From contig NC_134281.1 in the NCBI RefSeq assembly GCF_949628215.1, positions 14,208,501-14,272,500 of the forward strand: 64,000 bases of DNA, written 5' to 3'. Position numbers and translations under genes: made by a program. The notes beneath the pieces are model-generated. The model had not been told where the DNA came from and did not search any database. It was given only the letters and a program-made list of their open reading frames with translations. Position 1 is the first letter of the stretch; each line of letters starts with the position of its first letter. This stretch comes from Phalacrocorax aristotelis (lineage: Eukaryota; Chordata; Aves; Suliformes; Phalacrocoracidae). Positions 44,301 to 60,500 of this stretch are shown in pieces.

Positions 44301-47300
44301 TGGCCAAAATCCTTCGAATGGTGTTATGGAGACCGGTAAGGCTTCACTTACAGGACCTTCAGAGAGCACTAGTGTCTTTCACTTACAGGATGTCAGTTGT
44401 TAAAAACACTGTCTGAAAGCAAACAATGGAGGAGGCATGGTATCCTGTAGTTTGACCCTTTGGGGTGCTTCATAAGAAACCCCAGTTAAGCTAACAGGGA
44501 TTTCTTCAGTCCATCTAGATTGAAGATCTCACTAGGACCAGCCAGACCCCTGTTTAGCCCAAATAGCTGCTTTAAAGCTGGAGCTGCTGTTGGAGACCTG
44601 CTCAGCCACACAGAACATGTCAAGAGAGGTAGCAAAGGTAGTGCTGATAAGAGCAACTTGATGCCACTTAAACTTAGAGGGGCTTCCTTCTATAGGAAGG
44701 CTCTAGGAGGTCAAACAGTGGTATTTCCTCCAAGACCTGGAGGTGTAGTCTCTTCTCCAAAGGCAAGGTCTCTTGTACTGGGCAAGGAATAACTCTGTGT
44801 TGGTCTGTTTATACCTGTAATGAGAAGACTAATAAGAGGGCTTTGCCCATCAACTGACTGGGCTTCAAAGCAGTATTGATCAAGCCTAGGAGAACAGGCT
44901 TGGAAAACTTTAGGCAGTGTCCACTGCTGGCCTCTGGTGGGGCTGGAGCTCCTCACTGTCTCATGGCCCAAACCAAATACCAAGCTGAGGCAGCTCCTGT
45001 GCTATGGCTCATATCTGTTGCATCACCTGGGATGGAAGCTGAATGTCTCACCTGACATTCATGAGGCAGTAGTAGCCCTTCATGTGACTGGGGGTAGCCC
45101 GTCAGCTATGACAAGAAAGCAATGTAAGGTCTGACTCAGAATTCCTTCCCATGTCTGCAGGTGGCTGCTCAGCTGAGCTACTTCCAAGGTAATGGGACTT
45201 GACAGAGCAGTTTCCCCTGACTTCATAGTGGGACTTCAGGCTGTGTTGAAGTTGAGTGCTAAGCATCCAGTGTGATTTAGTGTTGTAGTTTAGGGCTCTG
45301 TAAATCCCTCTGAGCATGAGAACTAATGCCAACTCATCCAAAGCTGCTTCGAGTACCAGGAAGTGGTGAGCTGCAGCAGCCAGTGGCAACTGATACTGAA
45401 AACACTCAGAGGAAAATAGAAGCAGTACGTGCTGGGTTCTGGCACAGTCACTTCAGGGTGAGTTGTTTTTCTGTCCTGAGGTAAACAGGTGACTCTCACA
45501 TTCTCATACAGATGTTTTCCATGACAGTTCAGTGTACACAGCTGTCTTTAAGCTGTTTAAAAGCTTTGCTCACTTGCTGCTTGTTCCATCTGGGCTAATT
45601 GTGCTGCAGAAGTCTCTGGGTTGGCTAACACAAGTGTCACTTGTGCTACATGCTTTGAAAACACAGGAGGGGCAATCTGCTTGAAGGAGCTTTTGTGGTC
45701 TGTTTTCTTCATGGCTATAGAGGAGGTGAGCTATAGCGTGTGGATCTTGGGAAGAGCAGAAGCAGGACTAAACATTGGGGCTGTTGACAACTTTCAGCTG
45801 GCTGTATCTTGGCTAGTATAGCTGGGCTGCCAGTTGGATCAGAGCAATGCAGTCCAGCAAATAAAGTCCAGCATAGCCAGCCTTGGAAAAGGGAGGTGTT
45901 TACACTTGGAGAAACTGTCCTGTGCAGGCTCTCTGGCATCTGTTAACACCCACCTGAGGAGACCATGAGCTCTGTGGGTGGCCTGTTACTGCTGTTCACT
46001 CAACAGCCTCTGGCTGTTGTTGTCTTAACAGTGTTTCCCATCTAGATGTATCACTAGATGTATGAGGTGGGTGCAGTCCAACAGGGTGTAGCTGTAAGTA
46101 CACCACTACCTATGGCAGCTGCGGGGGGCCACCTTCACCTTCTGCAACATTCACTTATGGCAAAGGTTAAAAGACTGCATGTCTTTTATCGCTCAGAGTT
46201 TGAGATTATTAAGACTTGCAACTGACTGTATCTAGTAAGAGGCTGCTACAGCTTGGAGTGTGTTACCTCCTGTAGTAGTGGGGTGATGCAGGTTGCAGTT
46301 ATCTAGCAGCTTGGGCTGTTGCAAATCCTGGGAAACACATAGGTCTGAGCTGCTCGGAAGATGCATATATCAATGTTGTTGAAGTGAAGGTCTCGTTAGC
46401 AGTGGAAGTCAGGAACAGCTCCTGAAGAGTAGTTGTGTGGTATGACGAATGCAGTGTAGCAGGATAGGAATCTTAAGGTAACCAAGTCCCTGTATAAGGG
46501 GTTAATACATGAAGCCTGTTGTCAAGGGTCTTTGAATTTAGGTAGGACAGTTATAACCATCTTCTGGCTCCTGTTGATGTATGGAACCTGCAGGGATCCT
46601 CAAGAAAAGACAAGGCGTCCTTGTGTTGTGGACCAGGTCAGTACCAAACCAGGGTCTGTGATCTGATCAAGCCTGAGCACCTAAGAATGGCTTGTCCCTC
46701 CCTTCCCCAGAGGTGGGGAAAAGGGCCTCATGGTAGGAAGGACATGCTCAACCACTAACAGCAAGACATTGTACTTTCTCTCACTGTGCTAAAGCACATC
46801 CCAAAGCGTACTCAGGCCTGCTGCAGCTGATTTATTTCTAGCGTCACCAGGCTGAAAGACCTGGGAGCAAGTGAGAGTGTGAATCTCTGGAGCTCAACTC
46901 TCTTGCTAATTGGATGGACTGTTAGCGGCCCATTTAGAGCCACCTGCCTATAAAGTGGACTGGAGTCATGGCATGTTGCAACTGAACAAACAACTCATCC
47001 TCTTAACAGAGCAATGGACTGAAAGTTGTGAGGTTTGTCACTGTAGCCTTACTTGTCCCTCCATCGAAGGTGGGGGGCAGTAGTTAGCTTCATATGCTTT
47101 CAGCAAAGCCATGGAGTCTGGTAGCAGTTTGCCTTGTAATTCAGCTGGCCTGTGTGGTTTTGTTGCAACTGCTTCAACTGCAGCATATCCTTGGTATTCA
47201 ACATTCTCACAAGGCACAGCTGCTAGAGAAAGCTATCACATCTTAAAGCTGTACCTGAAAGGTGGAGGAAGCCCTTTTAAAAATTTTTTCAACTGAAAAA

Positions 47301-47760
47301 CCACTGAACAGCATAAACCTTGTATGGTATTAGACACATCTGTGCTCGCATATCACTTAGTAGCATGTGTAAGAATTAGCCTGCATTGGGAACTGATATG
47401 CTTTACGGCGCTGCTTCCAATGAGGTTGAAGATGGCTTAGGCTAGTATACTCACAAAATGGCCAGGAAATAGGGTCCAAAATGGACTTTGTACTGTAAAG
47501 AACAAGTGCATGGCTTATCTGCCTGTTGGTATTAAGTTGCCACTACTGGTCTGACATGGCCCTGCATATGAAATGGGCAAACACCAGGTTAGTGCTCAAG
47601 TGTAGCCTTGAGTTGAAGGAGTCTGGTTTCAGGAGTACTGGGCCCTGTCTGTTGCTGGTTCCTTGCTGGGAGTCAGGTTTCTCAGACTCCAAACTTGCTG
47701 CTTTCTGCCTTGAGGAATGACATGCTAATGGTGTCTGATGGGATTGTTCTTCCTTTCTAG
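31661..47760 (+). other. RAB7A: RAB7A intron 1
   Basis: About 16.1 kb between the proposed donor at 31,661 and the acceptor (CTTTCTAG) ending at 47,760. Apart from the CR1 fragment at 43.7-44.3 kb I see no transposon and no nested gene. The plus strand is visibly rich in T and G, the usual asymmetry of transcribed DNA. Open frames such as the 205-codon one at 37,339-37,956 (minus) carry no recognisable domain. Confidence 0.6.
43701..44307 (-). mobile_element. CR1 LINE fragment, 5'-truncated
   Basis: This CR1 non-LTR retrotransposon tail lies antisense to RAB7A in intron 1. On the minus strand, part of the element translates to the end of the CR1 reverse-transcriptase protein. The conserved run [20 protein letters not shown] sits in an open stretch at 43,775-43,966. 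The 3' end, at the low-coordinate side (about 43,701), is degenerate, with only one weak copy of the terminal octamer repeat. The upper boundary is approximate, where similarity to the usual CR1 sequence fades. It is too damaged to be active. Confidence 0.9.
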
Positions 47761-47768
47761 TGTAAAAG

Positions 47769-51004
<3,236 letters not shown>

Positions 51005-52255
51005 GGGGAGCGGGGCGGGGTTGAGCACAGTCCTTCACAAATGAATATCACACTTAGGCCTTCAAACACACAGCCCCTCTTCTGTGTTTAAAACGAAATT
51101 TAAAAATTTCCATCTCCAGCTGCCAAAATCCACCCATCTCCCATGAGCATCTGCGAGTCCTGCACTTCAGAGCTCATGTCCCCATACCATCCACATCACA
51201 CTTCGTGGTAACAGACCTTTCTCTTAATTTAAAATGGAAACTCTTATGTATGTTTGGAACTGAATCTAATGCCAGGTGTCCAATGGAGAGAAACTGTTTA
51301 CAGGTGATCTGTGTAACAAGTTACATACATTTTTAACTGTCTCGTGTTTTCCCCTGTGAAGGCTGCAACTGGAAAGGCTGATTACCCATAGTTCATTGCA
51401 AGCTCAGCACTCAGTCCAACTAGGTTGAGTTTTGTATGTATCTCTGTTAATGCTTGTTACTTTTAACTAATCAGATCTTTTTACAGTATCCATGTATTAT
51501 GTAATGCTTCTTTAGGAAAAATCTTATAGTACATGTTAATATATGCAACCAATTAAAAATGTATAAATTAGTGTAAAATTCCTGAATTACCTGTTCAAGT
51601 ACTGAAACACAGATTGTGTAGAAAGTGAGGAGGACACTTGTGAACTGCAGCGTGCTAGCAACACAAAGTCCAGATAGAGGCAGTATTCTGTACAGTAGCG
51701 ATGAATGATGTAAGCCGCCTTGTTTTGAGGCCAAAATGGCTTCATCTTCTAGAAAAATCGGTCTGGCTTCCTTGTATTGAAATTCTCAGATTTGCATAAC
51801 AGCATTGATATGCACACTGGATTATTGGATTTAAAATTAAATACAGCTATGAAATGACCTCATTTGTTCACCTCCCCTACTGCTTAACTCCTAACATCCT
51901 GGAGCGAGTGTGAGAAGGAGCCAGAGCTGAGGTGTCCCAGTGGCTCTTTGTGCTGTGGAAGGAGCTCCTCTCCCACCTGGGTTGTGGTAGCTGTTTCTTG
52001 ATGAATGACCTGGACTATGAATCTTCCCTTTCTTCTTACTGACTGCTAATCTGGATTTTTGGTATGGAAAAACTTGGCAATCTAGTCCCTTTCCTCTCTT
52101 CCTTTCTTCCTGGTATTTGTTCTTGCGTTTGTAGCTTGCTTAAATGGAGCCCTTCTACCTGTTTTCCAGAGGTCTACATTCTAGTACGTAGGCTGAGCTC
52201 TTATGTAAAGAGACAAACATGATGCCAATAAACTTAACAAGAACAAACCTTCTTG
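51005..52255 (+). other. RAB7A: RAB7A 3' UTR with poly(A) signals
   Basis: About 1.25 kb follows the stop codon. A canonical AATAAA lies at 52,227-52,232, and I place the main end about 20 nt beyond it. Earlier ATTAAA-type hexamers (near 51,552 and 51,836) could give shorter forms. The length agrees with the roughly 1.2 kb 3' UTR known for mammalian RAB7A. Confidence 0.65.
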
Positions 52256-52338
52256 TTTACTCCTGGTTCTGACTACTTTCTTCCACTAACATGCTTTCTT
52301 TCCTCTATATAGTCACCATTTTAGCAAGCCAGTGGCTG

Positions 52339-52668
52339 CTAATAGGAAGCACAGACATCCTTCATACTAGAACGTCTGTGCCTTCCAGATTGCTTTTCTT
52401 GAGTGGGTTGAGCAGGCCCTGCTTGCTTGGCTGACCCAAAACTGTAGTAGGGCAGCTCTCCCTCTGCCTTTCTTGAAGTTGCTTGCAGTGGCAGGGATGG
52501 TGCTCTTCTGTAAGCATAGTCCTTCGGCCCTGGCCTGGGCATGTGAAAACCTTTGTGGAAGGGTGGAGAGGAGGGTAGTGCTGCTAAAGCTCTTGCTACC
52601 CTCTGCTGGGAGGAGTTGGTGGGAAGGGCAGGCTCAGTTCTTCCCAGCTCCTCAGTTAGGTGCTTCAG
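52339..52668 (-). CDS. Possible terminal coding exon of an unrecognised gene, convergent to RAB7A
   Basis: On the minus strand a good acceptor (pyrimidine tract TTGCTTCTCCTCCAG) is followed at 52,668 by 109 open codons ending in TAG at 52,341-52,339. The frame opens LKHLTEELGR, which could end a coiled coil, and closes SMKDVCASY. The composition is protein-like rather than low-complexity. I do not recognise the family. EFCC1, a coiled-coil gene of the same human region, is only a guess. Against it: I see no matching upstream exon within the window and no poly(A) signal in its orientation in the next 1.3 kb. It may be a chance open frame. Confidence 0.3.
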   Translation of the reverse strand: MKHLTEELGRTEPALPTNSSQQRVARALAALPSSPPFHKGFHMPRPGPKDYAYRRAPSLPLQATSRKAEGELPYYSFGSAKQAGPAQPTQEKQSGRHRRSSMKDVCASY

Positions 52669-54555
52669 CTGGAGGAGAAGCAAGGCTGGTTTGAGTTAAG
52701 GACCTTTCCTTGGTCGAGCCCAGTCAAAGTTAAGCCTTTAATTTCTAGACTCTGGGCATGACCCTCTGCTTGCTTGCTGAGCTCACTACTGCTATGCCTA
52801 CAGGAAGATGGAAAACAAAGTATAGAGAAATGAGGCCAGTTATTTCAAGAGCCTTCTAACAGTCTTTGCTCTATATCCTATTTTATGGCTTTATCCTATC
52901 GTGCTTTTTTCTTATTTGACTGGGCTTTTGCTGTCCACATCAATTTCAAATAACTACTCTGCAATAGCACTGTGTCCTGGTGGGACCGCTTTTCTGTCCA
53001 CATCTTTTTGACAGACTCAGACTTTCTACTCATCTCCATTTAAAGTGTCACTCTGCACTTGTTTTGTGTATGTACAGTTCTAGGGTGGGGAAGTAATAAC
53101 TATGAAGTGATGTTTTGCAGAAAGGGGATGGTCTTAACCCTGCACCTAATGCCTGCTGCTTTGGCCTTGGGTGGTGGAGCTGAGGCTGGAAGTGCTGTTT
53201 GGTGCAGCTTTGGACGAGCCCTGAAGAGACACTAATCTCTGTCCTATCAAATAAACTGGCAGTGACACAAGGCACAGGGAGAGTGCTCCACAGGGGGTAG
53301 AACAGCTGTGGAGCTCCTTGCTGCAGGATGTTACAGATGCTGAAAGGGAGGGGAGAATTCTATTTACCACCTACAAAGCAATGCTTTTGCAGTGAGAATA
53401 TATATGCACACAGTGCAGGAGGTGAGCAGTGTGGGAATTAGTGCCCTGCTGTTATACTCAGGGCTGACGCTGTCACAGATGGGGACTGGTGTTCCTGCAA
53501 GAATCACTTGTCGTAGTCTGAAGAAGCCTGAGACTGGAGAAGCTGGCTGGGCCGATTGTTCCTGCAGGGTACAAGTGTGCTTAAAACCACTGTTCAAAAC
53601 CACTCCTACATCAATGAGGCCTCATGGCTTCTGTGCTGATGTTTTTGCCTAATGAGCTGCAGGTGCAATGGTGATGTGTGCAAGGGTGACTTGCTGCTGG
53701 GCAAATCCCAGAGGAAACCTTGCCCTGGAAGAGGCTGAGGTGTTCTGCTGATGCACCGAGGCAGCTGAAAGGCTGGTTTTGCTCTTTGCTCAGATCCTGG
53801 CTGGGCAGGAGGGAGAAACCTGAAGAAGGAGGCTGGCTGGTGGAAGGGAAGAGGGGTGGTTTCCCCATCCACACCATGTGTAACAGGCAATAGCTGCAAC
53901 CAGGGCCCTGCATTTGCAAAGTGGTGTGATCCCAGCCCTTACCAGTGGGTAAAACCATGAGCGGGGTTGTGGTAGGGTAGCCAGGTGCACCCTGCTGAGG
54001 GGTTGGAGCCATTCACGAAGGCAGCTGTGTTTTGTGAGGCGCTGGCACAAATATGAAAGTTGAGGAATCGAACAACCATATTGCTGCTGCAGGGGCTGTG
54101 TGTGTGGGGGAGTAGTGTCAAATTAAAGACAGACCACCGGCACTGGCACATGGAAAGCGGCACGGAGAGGCCAAGCTGTGAAGCCTGGGGTGGGAAAGGT
54201 TGCCATGTCCCTTGGCAGCAGCACTCAGGCGGGCTTTGGGCCTGGGTGTTTCCCACATTGCAACCTGCCCTGACCCCACAGCAGGACCCCTCCTGCCTGC
54301 TGCCACAGCCATTGCGGGCAGGCAGGGTGCCAGCCCCATCCCTGCACACCTGGAGCCCCAAACGGCCGCCACTGCCACCAGCCCCCACCACCACCACTGC
54401 CGCCCCAGCACGCAGGCATGCGGCCGGGGCTGCAGCACCCAGGTGTGCACAGACCCCCCCACCCAGCACATACCCTGGGGTGCTTGTAGGGGAATGTTTG
54501 CTCATAAGCACAAAAATAGGCTCAGGACTCTGTAAGTACACAGAAATATTTTAGC
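52669..54555. other. Intergenic DNA, RAB7A 3' side to the tandem array
   Basis: Unique-looking sequence becoming GC-rich around 53.9-54.5 kb. Open frames there on both strands are Gly/Ala/Cys-rich and mutually overlapping, so I do not call them. No transposon is recognised. Confidence 0.45.
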
Positions 54556-54559
54556 TAAA

Positions 54560-57500
54560 CATTTGTGTGTATGTGGTTTACATATACAAACACATTTACA
54601 CAAGCAGTAATGTGTATACGTATATATTTATCAGAAGACATCTTTTGTGAGCTAGAGAGCAACATAGCAAGGAAGCACAGGAGCACGAACAAGACAGCAT
54701 GGCGGGGGGGATGGGGGGAGAGTTGCTATATTATACTTACACAGACACATATCCCAAGGCTCAGAGACAAAGAGAACAAGTTAGTTTACTTTTAGGTTTC
54801 CGTTTATGAGACATGCGTGGTTGCAGGCTTACCAATGCACACACACGCAACAATTATTTCTTCATATACATACACATATATATTCAGAGAAAAAGATACC
54901 TCACACGTAGATATGGCTACCCTCATATATTTTTTTATATCTTTATATAAAAGCATTTAAATATAAATGTATAGATATAGACACCTACAAATGTGTGTGC
55001 ATGTCTATGTATTATCTATCAGCCCTGTATATGGAGAGAAGAGATGATCATACACACTCGACACATTTTAAACTATTTTATACTTATATGCTTGTTTTTG
55101 TAAGCGCCCATGTGTGGGGTTTCTTCTTTCTCTGTCTACACACACAGAGATACCCCCCCAATACTTTATTTTTTTTATATTTACACACTTCTCTGTGTTT
55201 TCTATGTATTTTTATATATTATTGATATATTTATGTGTTTTTTATATAAGAGTGATATACAGGTGTGTGTGTAGTTTAGCTAGTTCTGCATTTCTTTGAG
55301 AAAGGAAAGAGGGGGAGGCAGGGAGAGGTAATGAAAGAAAATACAGGCACAAAAATAAATTCTGCATAGAGGTGGCTATGGGGATATCTGCATGGGGGGC
55401 GGGGGGGCGACTGGCTCCCTTGTGCGCTTTTGCCATACACACACACACACACAGACAGAGAATATAGATCAAGATAGATACATATACACATCCTCCCATG
55501 CATCCCAGAGATTATATATGAGGGCAGAAGAGAGGGTAGGAGAAATCACACCCTCACACATAGATACCCCACATGCATTTGAGGGGTGTGTGGGTGTGGA
55601 GGGGATGTTTCTGTGTAGGTCCTTTTCTCTCTTGGGGAGGGGCAGGGGGAAGACAGAGAGGATGTTAGGAAATACAGACACACACAATTAGTTATGTATA
55701 TAAGTAAACAAAGTATATGTGGCAGGGGACATGGGAATGGGGCCTGTGTGTAAATAGGGTGCATGCTCTCTCTCATACATGTATATATGTGCATGTGTGT
55801 CTACATAGAAGAGAAAGGCTATATGTGTGAACAGCTCCTGTGCACACTCTCTGTAAATATATATGTACACAGAGAGTGTAGTGTGTGTCTTTATCTGTAT
55901 AGATGGGGGAATACCATGTGTGAGTGTGTCTGTGTGTGTGCACACAAACTTCTCTAATTATACGTTATAATGTATTAAATTATATATTCATATATGTGTG
56001 CATATATAGTGAGATAGATATTGTGTGTGTGAACGGTGCTCTCTCTGGGTGAGTATATATGCATACATACAGAGTGAGAGAAAGAGGTGAGTGAACAAGT
56101 CACTCTCCCTCCATATGTAAGTATGGATGTATATATGTGTATTTGTGTATGTGCATATATTTATAGCAAGAGAGAATGTGTGCAAGAATAACTCCCTCTG
56201 ACATACATATGCGTGTGTGTGTGTGTATATATATAGCAAGAGAATTTGTGTGAAGAGCACTCTATCCCTTTCTAAGTATATATGTATATACATGTAGTAA
56301 GAATTATGCATGTGTGAACGGCTTGCATGTTCTCCCTCTGTATATGCACTTGTGTATAAACAGTGTTTTCTCTAATTATATATGTATATTGCGTATAGAA
56401 AACTGTGTGTGAACAGTCTCTCTGTACATATATATGTAAGCATATATATATGTGCACATCTGTAGCAAGAGAAAGTATTGTGTGTGTGAGGACAGCTATC
56501 GCTCACTCGCTACACATGTATATACGTAGAGAGAGAATATATACCAAGATAAAAGCATATATCTGTATATATTTATGCATCCCAGAGACTGTACTTTGGG
56601 GGAGGGGAGAGAGAATGGTAGAAAAATGTGTGTGTGTGTCCGTGTGTACTCACGTGTGTTTGAAAAGCTCTCGCTCTTTTTCTCAAGTATATACACAAAT
56701 ATAGCTGAATATATATATATATATGCACACACCCACCCCAGGAGAGAATAGTGTGTGTGAATGGCTCTCACTCTGTGTGTGTATATGGCAAGAGGGACTA
56801 CTGTGTATGTGTGCATGAACAGCTAAGCTAAGTATAGATGTATATATCAGGGGAGGGGGGGAGTAGTATGTGTGTGTGTGTGCACGTGCGTGCGTGTGAA
56901 AAGCCCTCTCTGTGTATACATGTATGCGCATATAGACAGAGATGGGGGGGGCGGTGCAGGCATTGGGGTGTGACCTGAGCTCTTGTGTATATGCCTACGT
57001 GTGTGTGTGTGTGTGTGTGTAAAATTTTGTTTGTATGTATGTGACCAGTCTCTCTCTGTATATATCTATATATATATGCATATATGTGTGTGTGTATATA
57101 TATATAAAGGAAGATTGTGTGAGAACAGCTCTCTGAGCAGCTCTCAGTATATATGTATATATGCAGGAGGGAGACAGGGGAAAAGAGAGACTGAGACACC
57201 TGTTACCTCTTTCCTCCCCACCAATATCTAAGTATATACATATGTGTGTGTGTGTCTGTATAGCAAGAGAGAATTGTGCAACTGTGAGCGAACAGCTGTC
57301 TGCCTGTATATATGTATGTATATAAATATATATGTGTGTATATGCAGGAAGAGAACTGTGAATGTTAAAAGATCTCTCAGTATATACTATATATATGTAG
57401 TGAGACAAGGGTGTGTGTGATGAGCTCTCAATATAGAGAGTGCATATATGTGCAGTTTTGGGCCCCTCACTATAAGAAGGACATCAAGGTGCTGGAGCGT

Positions 57501-60500
57501 GTCCAAAGAAGGCCAATGAAGATGGTGAAGGGTCTAGAGCACAAGTCTTATGAGGAGCGGCTGAGGGAGCTGGGGTTGTTTAGCCTGGAGAAGAGGAGGC
57601 TGAGGGGAGACCTTATCGCTCTCTGCAACTACCTGAAGGGAGGTTGTAGCGAGGTGGGGGGTCGGTCTCTTCTCCCTAGTAACAAGCCATAGGACAAGAG
57701 GAAACAGCCTCAAGCTGCGCCAGGGGAAGTTTAGGTTGGACATTAGAAAAAACTTCTTCGCTGAAAGGGTTGTCACGCATTGGAACAGGCTGCCCAGGGA
57801 GGTGGTGGAGTCTCCATCCCTGGAGGTATTTAAAAGACGGGTAGATGTGGTGCTTGAGGATATGGTTTAGTGGTGGACTTGGCAGTGACAGGTTAGCGGT
57901 TGGACTCGATGATCTTAAGGGCCTATTCCAACCCTAACGATTCTATGATTCTATATAGCAAGAGGATGTCTGTGAGAACAGCTCACTAAGTATATACATA
58001 TATGCATAAATATGGAGAGAGAATAGTGTGGTTTTGTGTAAACAGTATGCGCTCTAATTATGTATGTATATAGAGAGTGAGGATGTGTGTGAAGTTTCTG
58101 TGTGTATATATGCATCTATATATTCATATATATATAGCAAGAGAGAGTAGTGCGTGTGAGAACGGCTCTTGCTCGCTGTACTTATGCATGTACATACAGA
58201 GATTATAGTATGATATATATTCATATGTACACACTCCCCCTATATATGCATATATTTAGGTACCCCAGAGATTACACATGTGTATGGGGCGGGTGGGGGA
58301 AAAGCGAGATGGAAAATGTGTTTGTGTGCATGAATCGCTCTCGCCTGTTTTGTTATGTATATATGTATGTATGTCTAAACATACATTAAGAGAGACAATG
58401 TGTGTGAACAGCTCTTTATAAATGTATCTGCAGAGAGAGAGTATACTGTGCATGCATTTGTGTGTGATCAGCTCACTCTCTTAGAGCTGCAGAGATGCAA
58501 TTTTCTATAGAAGATATAGATGTAGGTGTGTGAAAAGTGCACTTGCTCTCTCACTCTGTGTATATATTGTACATATCGAGAGAGACAGAGAGTGTGTGTG
58601 TATCAGAAAGCAGACCTCTCCCCCCACCAGTATATGTGTATATGCATACATATGTATGTGGGTGTGTGTAGTGAAACAATTGTGTTCAACCAGCTCTCCC
58701 CCCCTTTCTCTATATATGTCTCTGTGTGTGTATATATACAGTGACAGAGAGCTCTGTGTGTGTGAACATCCCTCACGCTCCCTTGCTATATATGCGCACA
58801 CATACATATGTATGTATCTGTGGCTCAAGAGGGAGAAGTGTGTGTGTGTATGAGAGACAGACAATGGGTCTACCTTTCATTATATATGTATATATGCACC
58901 TTTTTAATGCAGTTAGAGAATTATGTGTGTGTGTGAACAGCTTTTTGCATGTGTGTATACATATAAGTATGTATGCATATATGCTTATATCTATATATAA
59001 CAAGGGAAAAATATGTGTGTCTGAACAGCGCGCTCTCTCTCTCCCTAAAAAGTATGTACGTAGTGAAAGAATTTTGTGTGTTTGGGAACAGCTCTCTCCA
59101 TATATACACACATATAGACTACATATGCATGCATGCGTGTGTGTATATGCATATGGGGAGAGAGGAGGAGTGTATGTGTGAGAAACAACAGCTATCTACA
59201 TATACGTGTGTGTGTGTGTCTATATATGTAATTGGAAGAGAATTTGTATGTGAACATCTCTCCCTAAGTGTATGTATATACATATAGAGAGTGAATTACA
59301 TGTGTGTGAACAGCTCTTGCCCACTCTTTCTGTATACACACATATATATGCATGTGTATAGCAAGAGAACTGTGCCTAAGTCTATATATGTAGTGAGAAT
59401 TACATGTGAACAACTCTGTATGTAGAGTATATATGTATTATGCATATATATGTATACATACAGCAAGAGAAAGGAGTATGATGTGTGAAAACAGCTCTCT
59501 CTATATATGGAGAGAGAATAGTGTGTGTGTGTAAGCAGCCCTCTAATTACATATGTATATGTGTATATAGAGAATTATGTGTGCATAGTTTCTCTGTATA
59601 TGAGTGTATATGTATATATCCATCTATATAGAAAGAGACAGTATTGTGTGTGTGTGTAAGAAAAACTCACTAACGCTCTACATATATATATCCATAGAGA
59701 AAAATATATATACACGCATACATTTCTGCACCCCAGAGATTATACATGTGTATGGGGTGGGGGAACATAGAATGACAGGAAATGTGTGTGAGAGCATAGC
59801 ATGCGCGCTCTCTCTCTCTCTCTGCATATATATCTGGAGAGAGAGTGCAAGAGAGAGAACGATGTGTGTGAACAGCTCTCGCTCACTCTGTGTATGTATG
59901 TGTCTGCATATATATGTATATAACGAGAGAGAATACTGTGTACATATTTGTGTGTGAACAGCTAAGTATAGATGAATATATGCAATTCCATATGTCAAGG
60001 GGGTAGCGTGTGTCTGTGTGTGAAGTATCACACGGGGTGTGGGGGTGTGTGTACACATACAGGAGGTTGAGAGAGGCGTGTGTGTGTGTGTGAGCAGGAA
60101 CAGGTCCCCCCCCATATACATATGTATATACATATACAGATACATTATGCCTGTGTGTGTATAGTGAGACTATTCTTTGTGTGTTTGACCAGCACCCTCT
60201 CTCTCTCTCATCCCCCTATTTCTATATATATCTATATATAGATATATATCTATATATGCATATAGGCATATCCAGTGAGAGTACTGTGTGTGAATCTTTC
60301 AACACTCTGTATATGTGTATATGCACATATATATACACACCGATAGAAGTGCATGTGAGAGAAGTGTGTCTCAATATAAGTATGTATGCCTATATATGTG
60401 TATACACAGCAAGAGTAATTGTGTGGTAACAGCTCAGTCTCACAGTATATGTGTATATATGCATATACAGATTATGTGTGAGAGAAATGTGTATATGTGT

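Noticed and set aside
53048-53370. Minus-strand open stretch after an acceptor-like tract near 53,363
   Set aside because: The acceptor looks reasonable, but the frame is Ser/Gln/Thr-rich with no recognisable similarity and overlaps another open frame; weaker than the 52.34-52.67 kb candidate.
57411-57692. 93-codon frame as a host gene
   Set aside because: It is the CR1 reverse-transcriptase tail preceded by array sequence.
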